The notes: a model not told the origin generated them from the letters alone. Positions 9,417 through 18,792 are shown, counted from the first letter of the stretch. The stretch: 64,000 nt of DNA from Flavobacteriaceae bacterium (GCA_947451525.1 CANFZM010000003.1:62001-126000), one strand, 5' to 3'. Translations and numbers: made by a program.

Positions 9417-11005
9417 AAATCAAACGGTTGTTCCACATCCCAATTGGCACGAACATCCAATTCTTTCGGAAAATAAATTACTTCTTCACTTTGTCGGAGT
9501 TCTAAAAAATTCCCAGGTGTCCAAGATTTATCTTTATTATCGTCGTAAATTACCCTTAAGGTATATTTGTTTGGCTCTAATAAATCGAAGATTATTTCTT
9601 TATTTTTATCCGAATATTCGCTTGCAGCAACGTCTCCTTTTTCATCCAGAAGTTGCACAATTACAGGAAATCGTTTTACATTTTCCAAAGTAACTTTCAA
9701 GTTTCCGTAATCGGAAAGATTGTTGGTGGTAAAGTTATACGATAAGGTATCATTTTTTTTATCGTAATAATTCACCAATGCCCCAGGTAGCAACTTTAAA
9801 TTGTATTTTTCTAAAGGTTCTTTCTGAAATAAAAACTTTAACTTCTGATGGAATTCATCGTATTCGGTGGTAAATTTCACTTCGGCAGAATCTTTATTAA
9901 TCAACTTCATTTTCGTAACATCCCACTGATTTATGGGAGTATTTGAATTAATTGCAAAAGTATCTCGAAAATTTAAAGTCCCAACAGGTTCAGCAGAAAA
10001 ATTGATGCTGTCTTTTTTCTGATCTTTAACTTTTAACAAATAGGTCTTTTTGAATTTATTTTGAGAAACCGCAACGCTAATGCTATCTCCTTTAATTGCC
10101 TTAAACCAAACTTGAAGCGAATCTTTTTTAGGGAATTTGGAAACAATATAAGGGATGGATTCCGTTCCTCTTTTTACCGAAATTTTCACTTCCTTGGCTT
10201 TTCCTTCGTAGCCCAAGGTGTATGTACCTGCAGATGCTTGAATGAAATTCACCGATTTAAAAGGTATTTCTTCTTTAAATAATTCCAATTCGTAAATAGT
10301 ATCGTTTGGGATTTTTATAAAATCTTTTTGAAAAGCAATTTTATCTGTTTTAGGATCAAATTTATTATTTCCATTGGCATCTTTCAACGCAACAAGTCGG
10401 TATTTTCCTTTCTTTAAATTTTCAAATTTTCCTAATTTCAAACTGTCTAAAGTGTTTGTAACATATCTAGGAGACTGTTTGTAAATAGCCGAATCGGTGT
10501 ATTTTTCGTTCACTTCATATAATAAAATAGAAACAAAATTATCAACTTTTTTCCCAATAGCATCCTTGGTTTTTACTCCTAAAGTTAAAGAATCGATATA
10601 ACTTCCGGTAGAAAAAACATATTTGAATTGTTGGTACGGGTTGCCTTCGTTATTGTCTTGAATACTTTTTCCGAAATTAAAACTATACGTAGTATTGGGC
10701 TGTAAGGTATCTTTTATTTTAATAGTAATAATTTTGCTTGCCGTTGCTGGCAAAATTTCAGGCTGCGATTTCATTGGAGGAGAAATAATAAGTTGTTTAC
10801 TCACATCCTTAAGTTTCACATATTCATCAAACGTTAATTTGATTTCCTTTCCATTAAAATTAGTCGAAAGGTTTTTAGGTAAACTACTCGTCATTACCGG
10901 AGCAATAGTATCCTTTTTTCCACCAGTAATACTGCCTCTTTTGGCACATCCAATCATAGAAAATGCCATTAAAATCATTAGATAATTACAATACTTTTTT
11001 TGCAT
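9404..11005 (-). CDS. Ig-like domain lipoprotein (SbsA-like N-terminal Ig)
   Basis: The start is placed at the ATG at 11005 (MQKKYCNY) rather than 11029, because this gives a proper lipoprotein signal with the lipobox SMIGC (Cys20). The 533-residue protein has an N-terminal bacterial Ig-like domain (APVMTSSLPKNLS through NTTYSFNFGKSIQDNNEGN). Long beta-rich segments follow, with KDANGNNKFDP- and DDNKDKSWTPG-type turns. It is a common conserved Bacteroidota cell-envelope protein of unknown role. Its last codons overlap the tandem repeat. Confidence 0.85.
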   Translation of the reverse strand: MQKKYCNYLMILMAFSMIGCAKRGSITGGKKDTIAPVMTSSLPKNLSTNFNGKEIKLTFDEYVKLKDVSKQLIISPPMKSQPEILPATASKIITIKIKDTLQPNTTYSFNFGKSIQDNNEGNPYQQFKYVFSTGSYIDSLTLGVKTKDAIGKKVDNFVSILLYEVNEKYTDSAIYKQSPRYVTNTLDSLKLGKFENLKKGKYRLVALKDANGNNKFDPKTDKIAFQKDFIKIPNDTIYELELFKEEIPFKSVNFIQASAGTYTLGYEGKAKEVKISVKRGTESIPYIVSKFPKKDSLQVWFKAIKGDSISVAVSQNKFKKTYLLKVKDQKKDSINFSAEPVGTLNFRDTFAINSNTPINQWDVTKMKLINKDSAEVKFTTEYDEFHQKLKFLFQKEPLEKYNLKLLPGALVNYYDKKNDTLSYNFTTNNLSDYGNLKVTLENVKRFPVIVQLLDEKGDVAASEYSDKNKEIIFDLLEPNKYTLRVIYDDNKDKSWTPGNFLELRQSEEVIYFPKELDVRANWDVEQPFDLSTR

Positions 11006-11087
11006 CAATTCAAGGTTTTCGTATCGCAAAATAACAACTATATTTAGAGGTAACGAAATGTTTTTATTTATTATTAACTAAAAATAA

Positions 11088-11768
11088 TTATTGGGTCATT
11101 GCCATGCAAACGATACTCAATTTTGCACCCGGAATTTTCAGCAATTCTCTACCACAGGCTTCTAGGGTAGAACCCGTAGTAATCACATCGTCAATCAGCA
11201 TAAAATGCTTGTTGTGCAACGCCTCGTTATACTCAGCACTAAAGATACTACCCACCACTTCACTGCGTCCTAAGAGGTTCTTTTTGGTTTGGGTTTTAGA
11301 ATAGACATTCCGAATTAATACCGAATCGTTATAAGGAATACCCATACTTTCGGATAATGCTCTCCCAAAAGTTTCTACCTGATTGTAGCCGCGTTCTTTC
11401 AATCGTTTTTTATGCAAAGGAACCGGAACAATATAATCTACAGAGTCAAGTACTGCAATGGTTTTCAATTCTTCGGCATACCAATAACCAATTGCAGTGC
11501 CTACTTCTTGATGTCCTTTGTATTTTAATTTGTGAATCATCTCTTGCACGATTCCTTTTTTGTGAAAATAAAATAATGCTGCTGCAAATTCTATAGGAAT
11601 TCTCCCATAAAATTTTACAACGGCTTCGTTATTTTCAATTTTATGATGGTTGGTAAGCGGAATTTCATGTCGGCAAACGGTGCAAATAACATTTTCATTG
11701 GCCAACAGAAACGAATTACAGCCCGAACATGCCTTAGGAAAAAATAGATTTATGAGATTTTCAAACAT
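11088..11768 (-). CDS. comF: ComF-family phosphoribosyltransferase-like protein
   Basis: A 226-residue protein. The N-terminal zinc-ribbon cysteines (CSGC and later CTVC) and the PRPP-binding motif LIDDVITTGSTLEAC define the ComF family, a double-zinc-ribbon plus phosphoribosyltransferase fold. Members are needed for DNA uptake in naturally competent bacteria, but their biochemical role is unresolved. The gene ends 83 bp from the start of the Ig-like lipoprotein gene on the same strand, and is divergent from glyS. Confidence 0.93.
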   Translation of the reverse strand: MFENLINLFFPKACSGCNSFLLANENVICTVCRHEIPLTNHHKIENNEAVVKFYGRIPIEFAAALFYFHKKGIVQEMIHKLKYKGHQEVGTAIGYWYAEELKTIAVLDSVDYIVPVPLHKKRLKERGYNQVETFGRALSESMGIPYNDSVLIRNVYSKTQTKKNLLGRSEVVGSIFSAEYNEALHNKHFMLIDDVITTGSTLEACGRELLKIPGAKLSIVCMAMTQ

Positions 11769-11837
11769 AACCTAAAATAATTTATACTTAAATATAATAA
11801 AAATGCAAATAGCAAGATAATTTAAACGCACTTTTTA

Positions 11838-11845
11838 TATTTTTG
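11838..11845 (+). promoter_or_regulatory. putative -7 element upstream of glyS
   Basis: TATTTTTG fits TAnnTTTG and lies only 7 bases before the glyS ATG, so the transcript would have almost no leader. No good -33 TTG is present, so this is weak. Confidence 0.25.
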
Positions 11846-11852
11846 CATCACT

Positions 11853-13397
11853 ATGGCAAAACAAGAAGATTTATTTAAGAATGTAGTTTCGCATGCAAAA
11901 GAATACGGATATATTTTTCCGTCAAGCGAAATTTACGATGGTTTAAGTGCGGTTTACGACTATGCACAAAATGGAGTAGAGTTAAAGAAAAACATCCGTG
12001 AATATTGGTGGAAAGCAATGGTGCAAATGCACGAAAACATTGTTGGCCTAGATGCAGCAATCTTGATGCACCCTACCACATGGAAGGCTTCGGGCCACGT
12101 AGATGCTTTTAACGACCCATTAATTGACAACAAAGATTCCAAAAAAAGATACCGTGCCGACGTTTTAATTGAGGATTATGCCGAAAAATTAAATCTGAAA
12201 GCCAAAAAAGAAATTGAAAAAGCCAAAGCACGTTTTGGGGATGCTTTCAATGAACAAGAATTCATTACTACCAACACCAGAGTGGTAGAATATCTTGCCA
12301 AAGAAAAAGAAATTCTGGAAAGAATGGGACGTTCTTTAGGTGCTGGCGATCTAGAAGATGTGAAAGCATTAATTGAGGAACTAGAAATTGCCGATCCAGA
12401 AACGGGTTCTAGAAATTGGACCGAAGTACGTCAATTTAACTTGATGTTCGGAACCAAACTAGGCGCTTCTGCAGATACCGCAATGGATTTATACCTTCGT
12501 CCAGAAACGGCTCAAGGTATTTTTGTGAATTTCTTAAACGTTCAAAAATCAGGGCGAATGAAAATTCCGTTTGGAATTGCGCAAACTGGTAAAGCCTTTA
12601 GAAATGAAATTGTTGCCCGTCAATTTATTTTCCGTATGCGGGAATTTGAACAAATGGAAATGCAATTTTTTGTAAAACCAGGCGAAGAAATGAAATGGTA
12701 CGAATACTGGAAAACCACTAGGTTGAACTGGCATTTGTCTCTTGGTTTAGGAAGAGAAAATTACCGTTTTCACGACCATGAAAAATTGGCACACTATGCT
12801 AATGCTGCAGCCGATATTGAATTTAATTTCCCATTTGGATTTAAAGAATTGGAAGGAATTCACTCCCGTACCGATTTCGATTTAAAAGCACACGAACAAT
12901 TCTCAGGTAGAAAATTACAGTATTTTGATACCGAAGAAAATGTAAATTATACGCCGTATGTGGTAGAAACTTCGGTAGGATTAGACCGTATGTTTTTAGC
13001 CGTTTTCGCTACTTCTTTAAAAGAAGAAACTTTGGAAGATGGTTCTACTAGAACCGTATTGCAATTGCCATCAGTTTTGGCACCAACCAAAGCGGCTGTT
13101 TTTCCATTAGTTAAAAAAGACGGACTTCCAGAAATTGCTCATAGCATTATAGACGAATTGAAATGGGATTTCAATGTAACTTATGATGAAAAAGACGCAG
13201 TAGGAAGACGTTACAGACGGCAAGATGCTCTAGGCACACCATTTTGTATTACTGTAGATCATCAGACCTTGGAAGACCAAACGGTGACTATTCGTCATAG
13301 AGATTCTATGAAACAAGATAGAGTTAAGATATCCGAATTAAAAACCATTATAGAAAATGAAGTTTCTATAAAAAATTGGTTGCAAAAGATGGCTTAA
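11853..13397 (+). CDS. glyS: glycyl-tRNA synthetase, single-chain class II
   Basis: A 514-residue enzyme that charges tRNA-Gly. It is the eukaryote/archaeal-like homodimeric form rather than the alpha2beta2 form. It shows YLRPETAQGIFVNF and IAQTGKAFRNEI (class II motif regions), MREFEQMEMQFF, the motif 3 segment ETSVGLDRMFLA, and a C-terminal anticodon-binding domain (VDHQTLEDQTVTIRHRDS). It is transcribed divergently from comF and ends in a bidirectional terminator. Confidence 0.97.
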   Translation: MAKQEDLFKNVVSHAKEYGYIFPSSEIYDGLSAVYDYAQNGVELKKNIREYWWKAMVQMHENIVGLDAAILMHPTTWKASGHVDAFNDPLIDNKDSKKRYRADVLIEDYAEKLNLKAKKEIEKAKARFGDAFNEQEFITTNTRVVEYLAKEKEILERMGRSLGAGDLEDVKALIEELEIADPETGSRNWTEVRQFNLMFGTKLGASADTAMDLYLRPETAQGIFVNFLNVQKSGRMKIPFGIAQTGKAFRNEIVARQFIFRMREFEQMEMQFFVKPGEEMKWYEYWKTTRLNWHLSLGLGRENYRFHDHEKLAHYANAAADIEFNFPFGFKELEGIHSRTDFDLKAHEQFSGRKLQYFDTEENVNYTPYVVETSVGLDRMFLAVFATSLKEETLEDGSTRTVLQLPSVLAPTKAAVFPLVKKDGLPEIAHSIIDELKWDFNVTYDEKDAVGRRYRRQDALGTPFCITVDHQTLEDQTVTIRHRDSMKQDRVKISELKTIIENEVSIKNWLQKMA

Positions 13398-13420
13398 TTA
13401 ATTGTAAGATATTTCTTATA

Positions 13421-13457
13421 AAAAAATTCCACTAAATAATTTTAGTGGAATTTTTTT
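13421..13457. terminator. bidirectional terminator between glyS and the broken outer-membrane gene
   Basis: A long stem (AAAAAATTCCACTAAA against TTTAGTGGAATTTTTT) with A and T runs on both sides can terminate glyS on the plus strand and the converging gene on the minus strand. Confidence 0.85.
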
Positions 13458-13482
13458 ATACCTATATTTTGAAATAAAAATT

Positions 13483-14022
13483 TTAAAATCGGTAACCAAT
13501 ATTGATGTCACCTCTAAAAAAAGCATCGGGTGTAACTTTAGAATTTCCTAAAGTTCTTCCAACACCTCCTAATAATTCCAATACAAATCCCGAGTGGTTT
13601 ATCCATTTTTTTCCTAATGAAATTCCCAAGGCACCGGCAGTATATTTTTCTGGTCTATAACCATAAATAGCAGAATTGTAAATGTCATTTTTACCACTTA
13701 CATATTTAGCAAATCCTTCTACAAAAAATCCTTTGGCACCATATTCTTGCGTTTCTTGAAAATAAAATCGGGCAAATGGTGTAATAGAAAAATCTTCGGG
13801 ATAACTGCTGTCACTTTGTAAATTCAAAAGTAGGGAACTACCAAAAGTAAAGTCTTTAGAATAAATATATTCGTAGGTCCCTTCAAAAATAGGTCATGCC
13901 AACATTTTAATAGCGCCAAATTTCACTTCGTGCTTTTTACTGTCAAAATCCTTAGTCTTTTTTTCTTGACTTTGGCAAACAAATGCGATAAGAAGGGGCA
14001 AAATAAAAAGTAATTTTCTCAT
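13483..14022 (-). pseudogene. outer-membrane beta-barrel-like protein interrupted by one in-frame TGA
   Basis: The ORF track lists only 13483-13827. Reading upstream in the same frame gives a 179-residue protein starting at the ATG at 14022 with a signal peptide (MRKLLFILPLLIAFVCQSQE). It is broken only by TGA at 13894-13896, codon 43, in the context KMLA*PIFEGTYEY. The rest (RFYFQETQEYGAKGFFVEGF, a terminal NIGYRF) looks like a small DUF3575-like outer-membrane barrel ending in Phe. There is no frameshift or deletion. The downstream part alone lacks an export signal, so the allele should be non-functional unless the stop is misread or is a sequencing error. Confidence 0.8.
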
Positions 14023-14099
14023 GTTTTATGGTTTTAGTATTTCAAATATAACGAAAACATTCTATCGTTTAGTATATTTAACAATTCATCTAATGACTT

Positions 14100-15146
14100 T
14101 TATTCTTGTAATGCATCCCAACCTCTTGCTTTTAAAGGGATTTTAGTATCGGCACGAGTAATTAAATGAATACCTTCACTTTCTTGCGTCATGTGCCCAA
14201 TAATAGTGAAATTAGGATTTCCTTTTATTTTTTCAAAATCTCCCATCCCAATAGTAAACAACAATTCGTAATCTTCACCACCGTTTATGGCCATTGTGGT
14301 GCTATCTACATTAAATTCTTCACAAACATTGATTAATTGCGGATCTAAAGGCAATTTGTCTTCGTATAAATTACAACCTACTTTCGATTGTTTGCAAAGG
14401 TGTATAATTTCTGAAGATAAGCCATCCGAAATGTCAATCATTGCTGTTGGTTTTATTTCCAAAGCATGCAATAAAGTTCGGATATCTTTTCGGGCTTCTG
14501 GTTTTAATTGGCGTTCAATTAAATAGGTATAGGCATCCAAATCGGGTTGTGAATTCGGGTTTACTTGAAACACTTGTTTCTCTCGTTCCAAAACTTTCAG
14601 CCCCATATAAGCAGCGCCAATATCGCCAGTAACTACCAATAAATCGGTTTGTTGCGCGCCACTTCGATACACAATTTCCTCTTCTTCGGCTTCTCCAATA
14701 GCGGTAATAGAAATAATCAATCCTTTTTGAGAAGAGGTAGTGTCGCCACCAATAACGTCTACTTTATATTCGTTAGCAGCATAGGTAATTCCTTCAAATA
14801 ACTCGTCTAAGGCTTCCAAAGGGAAACGATTAGAAACAGCAACCGAAACCGTAATATGAGTTGCTTTTGCATTCATAGCGCAGATGTCCGAAACATTAAC
14901 CACAACTGCCTTGTAGCCTAAATGTTTTAGGGGCATGTAAGCCAAATCAAAATGCACGCCTTCAATTAATAAATCGGTAGAAACCACCACTTTTTTAGAT
15001 GCAAAATCTAAAACAGCAGCATCATCGCCAATTCCTTTTATAGTGGAAGGTTGTTGAATGGTGAAATTTTTGGTTAAATGTTCAATCAAACCAAATTCGC
15101 CCAATTGAGAAAGCGAAGTACGTTGCGGATTTTTTTCTTCTATCAT
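14100..15146 (-). CDS. thiL: thiamine-monophosphate kinase
   Basis: ThiL phosphorylates thiamine monophosphate to thiamine diphosphate, the last step of cofactor synthesis. Motifs include IGDDAAVLD (ATP and Mg), STDLLIEGVHFDL, VIGGDTTSS and IDISDGLSSE, in the order expected for the AIR-synthase/PurM-like fold. I start it at the ATG at 15146 (MIEEKNPQRTSLSQLGEFG), because the QLGEFGLIEHL region is the usual N-terminus; this gives 348 residues. No thi-box riboswitch was seen upstream. It is divergent from the PfkB kinase across a repeat-filled gap. Confidence 0.95.
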   Translation of the reverse strand: MIEEKNPQRTSLSQLGEFGLIEHLTKNFTIQQPSTIKGIGDDAAVLDFASKKVVVSTDLLIEGVHFDLAYMPLKHLGYKAVVVNVSDICAMNAKATHITVSVAVSNRFPLEALDELFEGITYAANEYKVDVIGGDTTSSQKGLIISITAIGEAEEEEIVYRSGAQQTDLLVVTGDIGAAYMGLKVLEREKQVFQVNPNSQPDLDAYTYLIERQLKPEARKDIRTLLHALEIKPTAMIDISDGLSSEIIHLCKQSKVGCNLYEDKLPLDPQLINVCEEFNVDSTTMAINGGEDYELLFTIGMGDFEKIKGNPNFTIIGHMTQESEGIHLITRADTKIPLKARGWDALQE

Positions 15147-15238
15147 GGGGTAAAGGTACGAAGGATTTTTGTTTGCCACAAAGTCATTAAGGCGCGAAGT
15201 TTTTTGTTATCTTTAGTGTTTAATTTACATGTTTTTTT

Positions 15239-15316
15239 AGCCACGGATAAAACAGATTTGACCGATTTTTCACGGATTGAAATTTAAAATCCTATTAATC
15301 TTTTAAATCTGTGGCT
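15239..15316. repeat. intergenic repeat with inverted ends AGCCACGGAT / ATCTGTGGCT
   Basis: The gap between thiL and the PfkB gene holds a unit whose ends are near-perfect inverted copies and whose interior contains GGATAAAACAGATT, shared with the repeat at 8521-8571. Just before it (about 15175-15200) lies another fragment of GCCACAAAGTCATTAAG type, matching the family at 21562-21709. Confidence 0.6.
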
Positions 15317-15357
15317 GATAATTTTCAAGCAAACTATCAAAACACCTTATTTCAAAT

Positions 15358-16287
15358 ATGAAAAAGTACCAAATAATAACCCTAACGATAAATCCATCTT
15401 TGGATAAATCCACCCATTTTACAGGATTAATTGCCGAACAAAAAATGCGTTGCGAAAAACCAAGATACGATGCTGGTGGAGGTGGCATAAACGTTTCGAA
15501 AGCAATTTCCAAATTGGGAGGAAATTCTCTTTGTGTATTTACTTCTGGAGGTTCCTCAGGTGAAATGCTCGAAGAATTAATTCAAGAAGTAGGCATAGAA
15601 AGTCAAGTTCTAAAAACTAAAAATTGGACTAGAGAAAACTTTATTGCTTTGGATAACGCAACAAAATCCCAATACCGATTTGGATTTCCAGGTAACGAAT
15701 TATCAGAATCAGAAATAAAAACTTTATTCACTATTGTAAAAGAATTCCAAACCGATTATTTAGTGATTAGCGGAAGTTTGAATGAAGGTTTGTCATCTGA
15801 TTTTTATTCTAAAATTGCCGAAATTGCAAAAGCATCTGGAATAAAAGTGATAGTAGATACTTCTGGAGAAGCCCTACAAAAAGTATTAGAAACTGGAGTT
15901 TATCTTGTAAAACCAAATATTGGAGAATTAGCAAAACTAATCGGGGTAGAGCGTTTGGAACTACCCGAGGTAGAAAAAGCCGCCAAAACATTAATTGAAA
16001 AAGGAAGTGCCGAAATAATAGTAGTTTCTCTCGGGGCAGAAGGCGCTATTTTAGTTACCAAAGACACCACCGAATTTGTAGCCGCACCCAAAGCAGAAAA
16101 GAAAAGCACCGTTGGAGCAGGGGATAGCATGGTTGGCGGCATGGTTTGGGCATTATCCCAAAACAAAACATTAAAGGAAGTTATCCAAATGGGAGTGTGT
16201 TGCGGCACCGCTGCCACTATGAACGAAGGTACGCAACTTTTTAAAGTAGAAGATGTGATGAAGTTGTTTGAAGGGATCCAAAAATAA
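15358..16287 (+). CDS. PfkB-family hexose-phosphate kinase (1-phosphofructokinase-like)
   Basis: A 309-residue ribokinase/PfkB-fold kinase. The N-terminal LTINPSLD, the YDAGGGGINVSKAI sugar-site motif and the C-terminal STVGAGDSMVGG anion-hole/catalytic Asp motif place it in the 1-phosphofructokinase, tagatose-6-phosphate kinase and PfkB subgroup. It should phosphorylate a hexose phosphate, but there is no PTS or sugar operon beside it to fix the substrate. Its start lies 41 bp after the intergenic repeat. Confidence 0.9.
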   Translation: MKKYQIITLTINPSLDKSTHFTGLIAEQKMRCEKPRYDAGGGGINVSKAISKLGGNSLCVFTSGGSSGEMLEELIQEVGIESQVLKTKNWTRENFIALDNATKSQYRFGFPGNELSESEIKTLFTIVKEFQTDYLVISGSLNEGLSSDFYSKIAEIAKASGIKVIVDTSGEALQKVLETGVYLVKPNIGELAKLIGVERLELPEVEKAAKTLIEKGSAEIIVVSLGAEGAILVTKDTTEFVAAPKAEKKSTVGAGDSMVGGMVWALSQNKTLKEVIQMGVCCGTAATMNEGTQLFKVEDVMKLFEGIQK

Positions 16288-16314
16288 AACCCAACAACTT
16301 TCGTCATTGGGTTT
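16287..16314 (+). terminator. possible terminator after the PfkB gene
   Basis: An 8-bp stem (AAACCCAA with TTGGGTTT) and a 12-base loop lie directly after the stop. It is followed by only a weak T-rich tract, so termination efficiency is uncertain. Confidence 0.45.
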
Positions 16315-16350
16315 GTCTATATTCTATTCTCTATTTTCTTTATTCTTATT

Positions 16351-16372
16351 CCCCCTTCGGGGGTTAGGGGGC
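16351..16372. repeat. GC-rich palindromic repeat, short solo copy
   Basis: CCCCCTTCGGGGG followed by TTAGGGGG sits immediately after the lepA stop codon, in an otherwise AT-rich gap. It has the same layout (C-rich/G-rich hairpin, then a TT[G/A]GGGGG tail) as the repeats at 18531 and 18711 and the two ends of the leuS insertion. It could also act as a hairpin at the 3' end of lepA. Confidence 0.6.
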
Positions 16373-16373
16373 T

Positions 16374-18170
16374 TTAATCATTCAACTTCAACACCGCCAT
16401 AAACGCTTCCTGCGGAATCTCTACATTTCCTACCAAACGCATTCTCTTTTTACCTTTTTTCTGTTTTTCAAGAAGTTTACGTTTACGAGAAATATCCCCA
16501 CCATAACATTTTGCGGTAACGTCTTTACGTAAGGCTTTTATCGTTTCACGGGCAATAATTTTGGCTCCAATTGCTGCTTGAATCGGAATATCAAATTGTT
16601 GTCTCGGAATCAATTCCCGAAGTTTTTCACACATTTTTTTACCAATATTATACGCATTGCTATCGTGTATCAATGCCGAAAGTGCATCCACCGATTGTGC
16701 GTTTAGCAACACATCCAATTTTACTAATTTGGATTCCTTCATCCCAATTGGTGTATAATCAAACGAAGCATAACCTTTAGAAACTGTTTTCAATCGGTCG
16801 TAAAAATCGAATACAATTTCAGCCAAAGGCATGTCAAAAGTCAATTCCACTCGTTCAGTTGTCAAATACGTTTGGTTGGTAATAACCCCACGTTTTTCGA
16901 TACACAAACTCATTACATTTCCAACATAATCGGCTTTGGTAATGATAGTTGCTTTAATAAAAGGTTCTTCCACTCGGTCTAACTTGGATGGATCTGGCAA
17001 ATCGGAAGGGTTGTTAATTACAAACGAAGTATCCGGATCTTTTTTGGTGTAAGCCAAATACGAAACGTTAGGAACCGTAGTAATTACCGTCATGTCGTAT
17101 TCGCGTTCCAATCGTTCTTGGATGATCTCCAAGTGCAACATCCCTAAGAACCCACATCTAAAACCAAATCCCAATGCAGCCGAACTTTCTGGCGTGAAAA
17201 CCAACGAAGCATCATTCAATTGCAGTTTTTCCATCGAAGCACGCAAATCTTCATAATCTTCGGTATCTACCGGATAAATTCCAGCAAATACCATCGGTTT
17301 CACATCCTCAAAACCCGTAATCATATTGGTGGTTGGCGTTTTAGCATCCGTCAAGGTATCCCCAACTTTTACCTCTTTCGCTTCCTTAATTCCAGAAATC
17401 AAATACCCAACATCTCCAGTAGAAATTACGCTTTTCGGAACCTGATTCAATTTCAAAGTTCCCACTTCATCTGCAAAATATTCATTGCCAGTAGCCATGA
17501 ATTTAATCTTTTGCCCTTTTCTAATTTCGCCATTTTTTACACGAAAAATAACCTCAATACCTCGAAACGGATTGTAATGCGAATCGAAAATCAAGGCCTG
17601 TAATGGTTCGTCTTTATTTCCTTTTGGAGCAGGAATTTTTTCAATAATGGCTGCCAAAATATTTTCTACACCAAATCCAGTTTTACCCGAAGCGTGAATA
17701 ATATCCTCCAATTTGCAACCTAATAAATCAATAATATCGTCGCTAACTTCTTCCGGATTAGCACTTGGCAAATCCACTTTATTCAAAACCGGAATAATCT
17801 CCAAGTCGTTTTCTAAAGCCAAATACAAGTTAGAAATAGTTTGTGCCTGAATACTTTGCGCTGCATCCACAATTAAAAGTGCGCCTTCACAAGCCGCAAT
17901 AGACCGCGAAACTTCGTAAGAAAAATCTACGTGTCCCGGAGTATCAATAAGGTTCAAGATATACTCTTCGCCTTTGTACGTATACTCCATCTGAATCGCA
18001 TGACTCTTAATGGTAATCCCACGTTCGCGCTCCAAGTCCATGTTGTCTAGCAACTGCGCCTTTTCCTCCCGCGCCGTAACCGTTTGGGTTGCCCCAAGAA
18101 GTCGATCCGCAAGCGTACTTTTTCCGTGATCAATATGTGCAATAATGCAAAAATTTCTTATATTTTTCAT
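16374..18170 (-). CDS. lepA: elongation factor 4 (ribosome back-translocating GTPase)
   Basis: A 598-residue translational GTPase. It shows G1 (AHIDHGKST), G2/G3 ([17 protein letters not shown]), G4 (NKVDLP), the EF-G-like domains and the LepA-specific C-terminal domain with [22 protein letters not shown]. LepA acts on stalled or mistranslocated ribosomes and in ribosome assembly. The length and motifs are complete. Its 3' end touches a GC-rich palindrome. Confidence 0.98.
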   Translation of the reverse strand: MKNIRNFCIIAHIDHGKSTLADRLLGATQTVTAREEKAQLLDNMDLERERGITIKSHAIQMEYTYKGEEYILNLIDTPGHVDFSYEVSRSIAACEGALLIVDAAQSIQAQTISNLYLALENDLEIIPVLNKVDLPSANPEEVSDDIIDLLGCKLEDIIHASGKTGFGVENILAAIIEKIPAPKGNKDEPLQALIFDSHYNPFRGIEVIFRVKNGEIRKGQKIKFMATGNEYFADEVGTLKLNQVPKSVISTGDVGYLISGIKEAKEVKVGDTLTDAKTPTTNMITGFEDVKPMVFAGIYPVDTEDYEDLRASMEKLQLNDASLVFTPESSAALGFGFRCGFLGMLHLEIIQERLEREYDMTVITTVPNVSYLAYTKKDPDTSFVINNPSDLPDPSKLDRVEEPFIKATIITKADYVGNVMSLCIEKRGVITNQTYLTTERVELTFDMPLAEIVFDFYDRLKTVSKGYASFDYTPIGMKESKLVKLDVLLNAQSVDALSALIHDSNAYNIGKKMCEKLRELIPRQQFDIPIQAAIGAKIIARETIKALRKDVTAKCYGGDISRKRKLLEKQKKGKKRMRLVGNVEIPQEAFMAVLKLND

Positions 18171-18192
18171 GCTTGAATTTTGTCAATTTTTT

Positions 18193-18298
18193 GGGCGTTA
18201 CCACAATTCCACTATCGTTCCATTGTTGGTCGGGCTTTCCGCTGTATCTTTTGTTCCGCTAACGCTGCACAAAAGGATGCCGCTGCAATCCCTAACGC
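18193..18298. repeat. intergenic repeat bounded by GGGCGTTA / TAACGC
   Basis: About 106 bp of unusually GC-rich sequence with inverted ends (GGGCGTTA and CCTAACGC) and an inner hairpin (ATCTTTTGT with ACAAAAGGAT). It encodes no plausible protein. Its composition differs sharply from the AT-rich surroundings, and it looks like a mobile or structured intergenic element. Confidence 0.6.
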
Positions 18299-18415
18299 AA
18301 ACCCCAATTATTAAGGATTTAATCTGCAAATATAAGGTAAAACTTTTGAAACTAATTCTTTTAAACCATTAAGGGATTAAGAAAAATTAATGCTTGACTT
18401 TAGTTTATATTTTAT

Positions 18416-18479
18416 TCTCGCAAAGGCGCAGAGTCGCAAAGAATTTAGTGATTAATTGCGCCTTTGTGTCTTTGCGAGA
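18416..18479. repeat. inverted repeat with CTCGCAAAG ends
   Basis: TCTCGCAAAGGCGCAGAG at the left and TTTGTGTCTTTGCGAGA at the right form an imperfect inverted repeat. The CAAAGnCGCAAAG words recur at 21562-21595, so it belongs to a dispersed family. Confidence 0.6.
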
Positions 18480-18510
18480 CAAAATATAAAACATTTTTTA
18501 ATCGTACACT

Positions 18511-18612
18511 AAAATAGTTGCGTCTTTGCCCCCCTCTCCTTTGGAGAGGGGTTGGGGGTGAGGTTTGATAAATTAAGACTTAATGTACCTTAATATCTTA
18601 ATGGTTAAAAAA
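18511..18612. repeat. direct repeat copy 1, containing a GC-rich palindrome
   Basis: This is the first of two roughly 100-bp copies spaced exactly 180 bp apart. Each has ATAGTTGCGTCTT, the palindrome CCCCTCTCCTTTGGAGAGGG, a TTGGGGGTGAGGTTT tail and a CTTAATG...TCTTAATGGTT segment. The palindrome part is the same family as the inverted ends of the leuS insertion. The gap 18171-18865 holds no gene that I can support. Confidence 0.85.
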
Positions 18613-18690
18613 TTGAAAAACCTTATTTCCTTACAGAGGGGTTCTGTGTGAGACAATAAAATAACAATACTTTCTTTTCAATTAACACTA

Positions 18691-18792
18691 TTAATAGTTG
18701 CGTCTTGGCTCCCCTCTCCTTTGGAGAGGGGTTGGGGGTGAGGTTTAATAATTTAAGACTTAATGAACCTTACTATCTTAATGGTTTAAAAT
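18691..18792. repeat. direct repeat copy 2, containing a GC-rich palindrome
   Basis: This copy repeats 18511-18612 in the same orientation with a few substitutions (for example CGTCTTGGCT for CGTCTTTGCC). The CTTAATG...TCTTAATGGTTTAAAA part also occurs at about 19905-19938 after dusB and, inverted, at about 18364-18381. So two repeat families are joined here. Confidence 0.85.

Noticed and set aside
15147-15357. TPP riboswitch upstream of thiL
   Set aside because: The sequence is made of intergenic repeats and has no CTGAGA/ACCTGA-type thi-box core that I could find.
18511-18792. Possible CRISPR array
   Set aside because: Only two long repeats 180 bp apart, with no regular short spacers and no cas genes.
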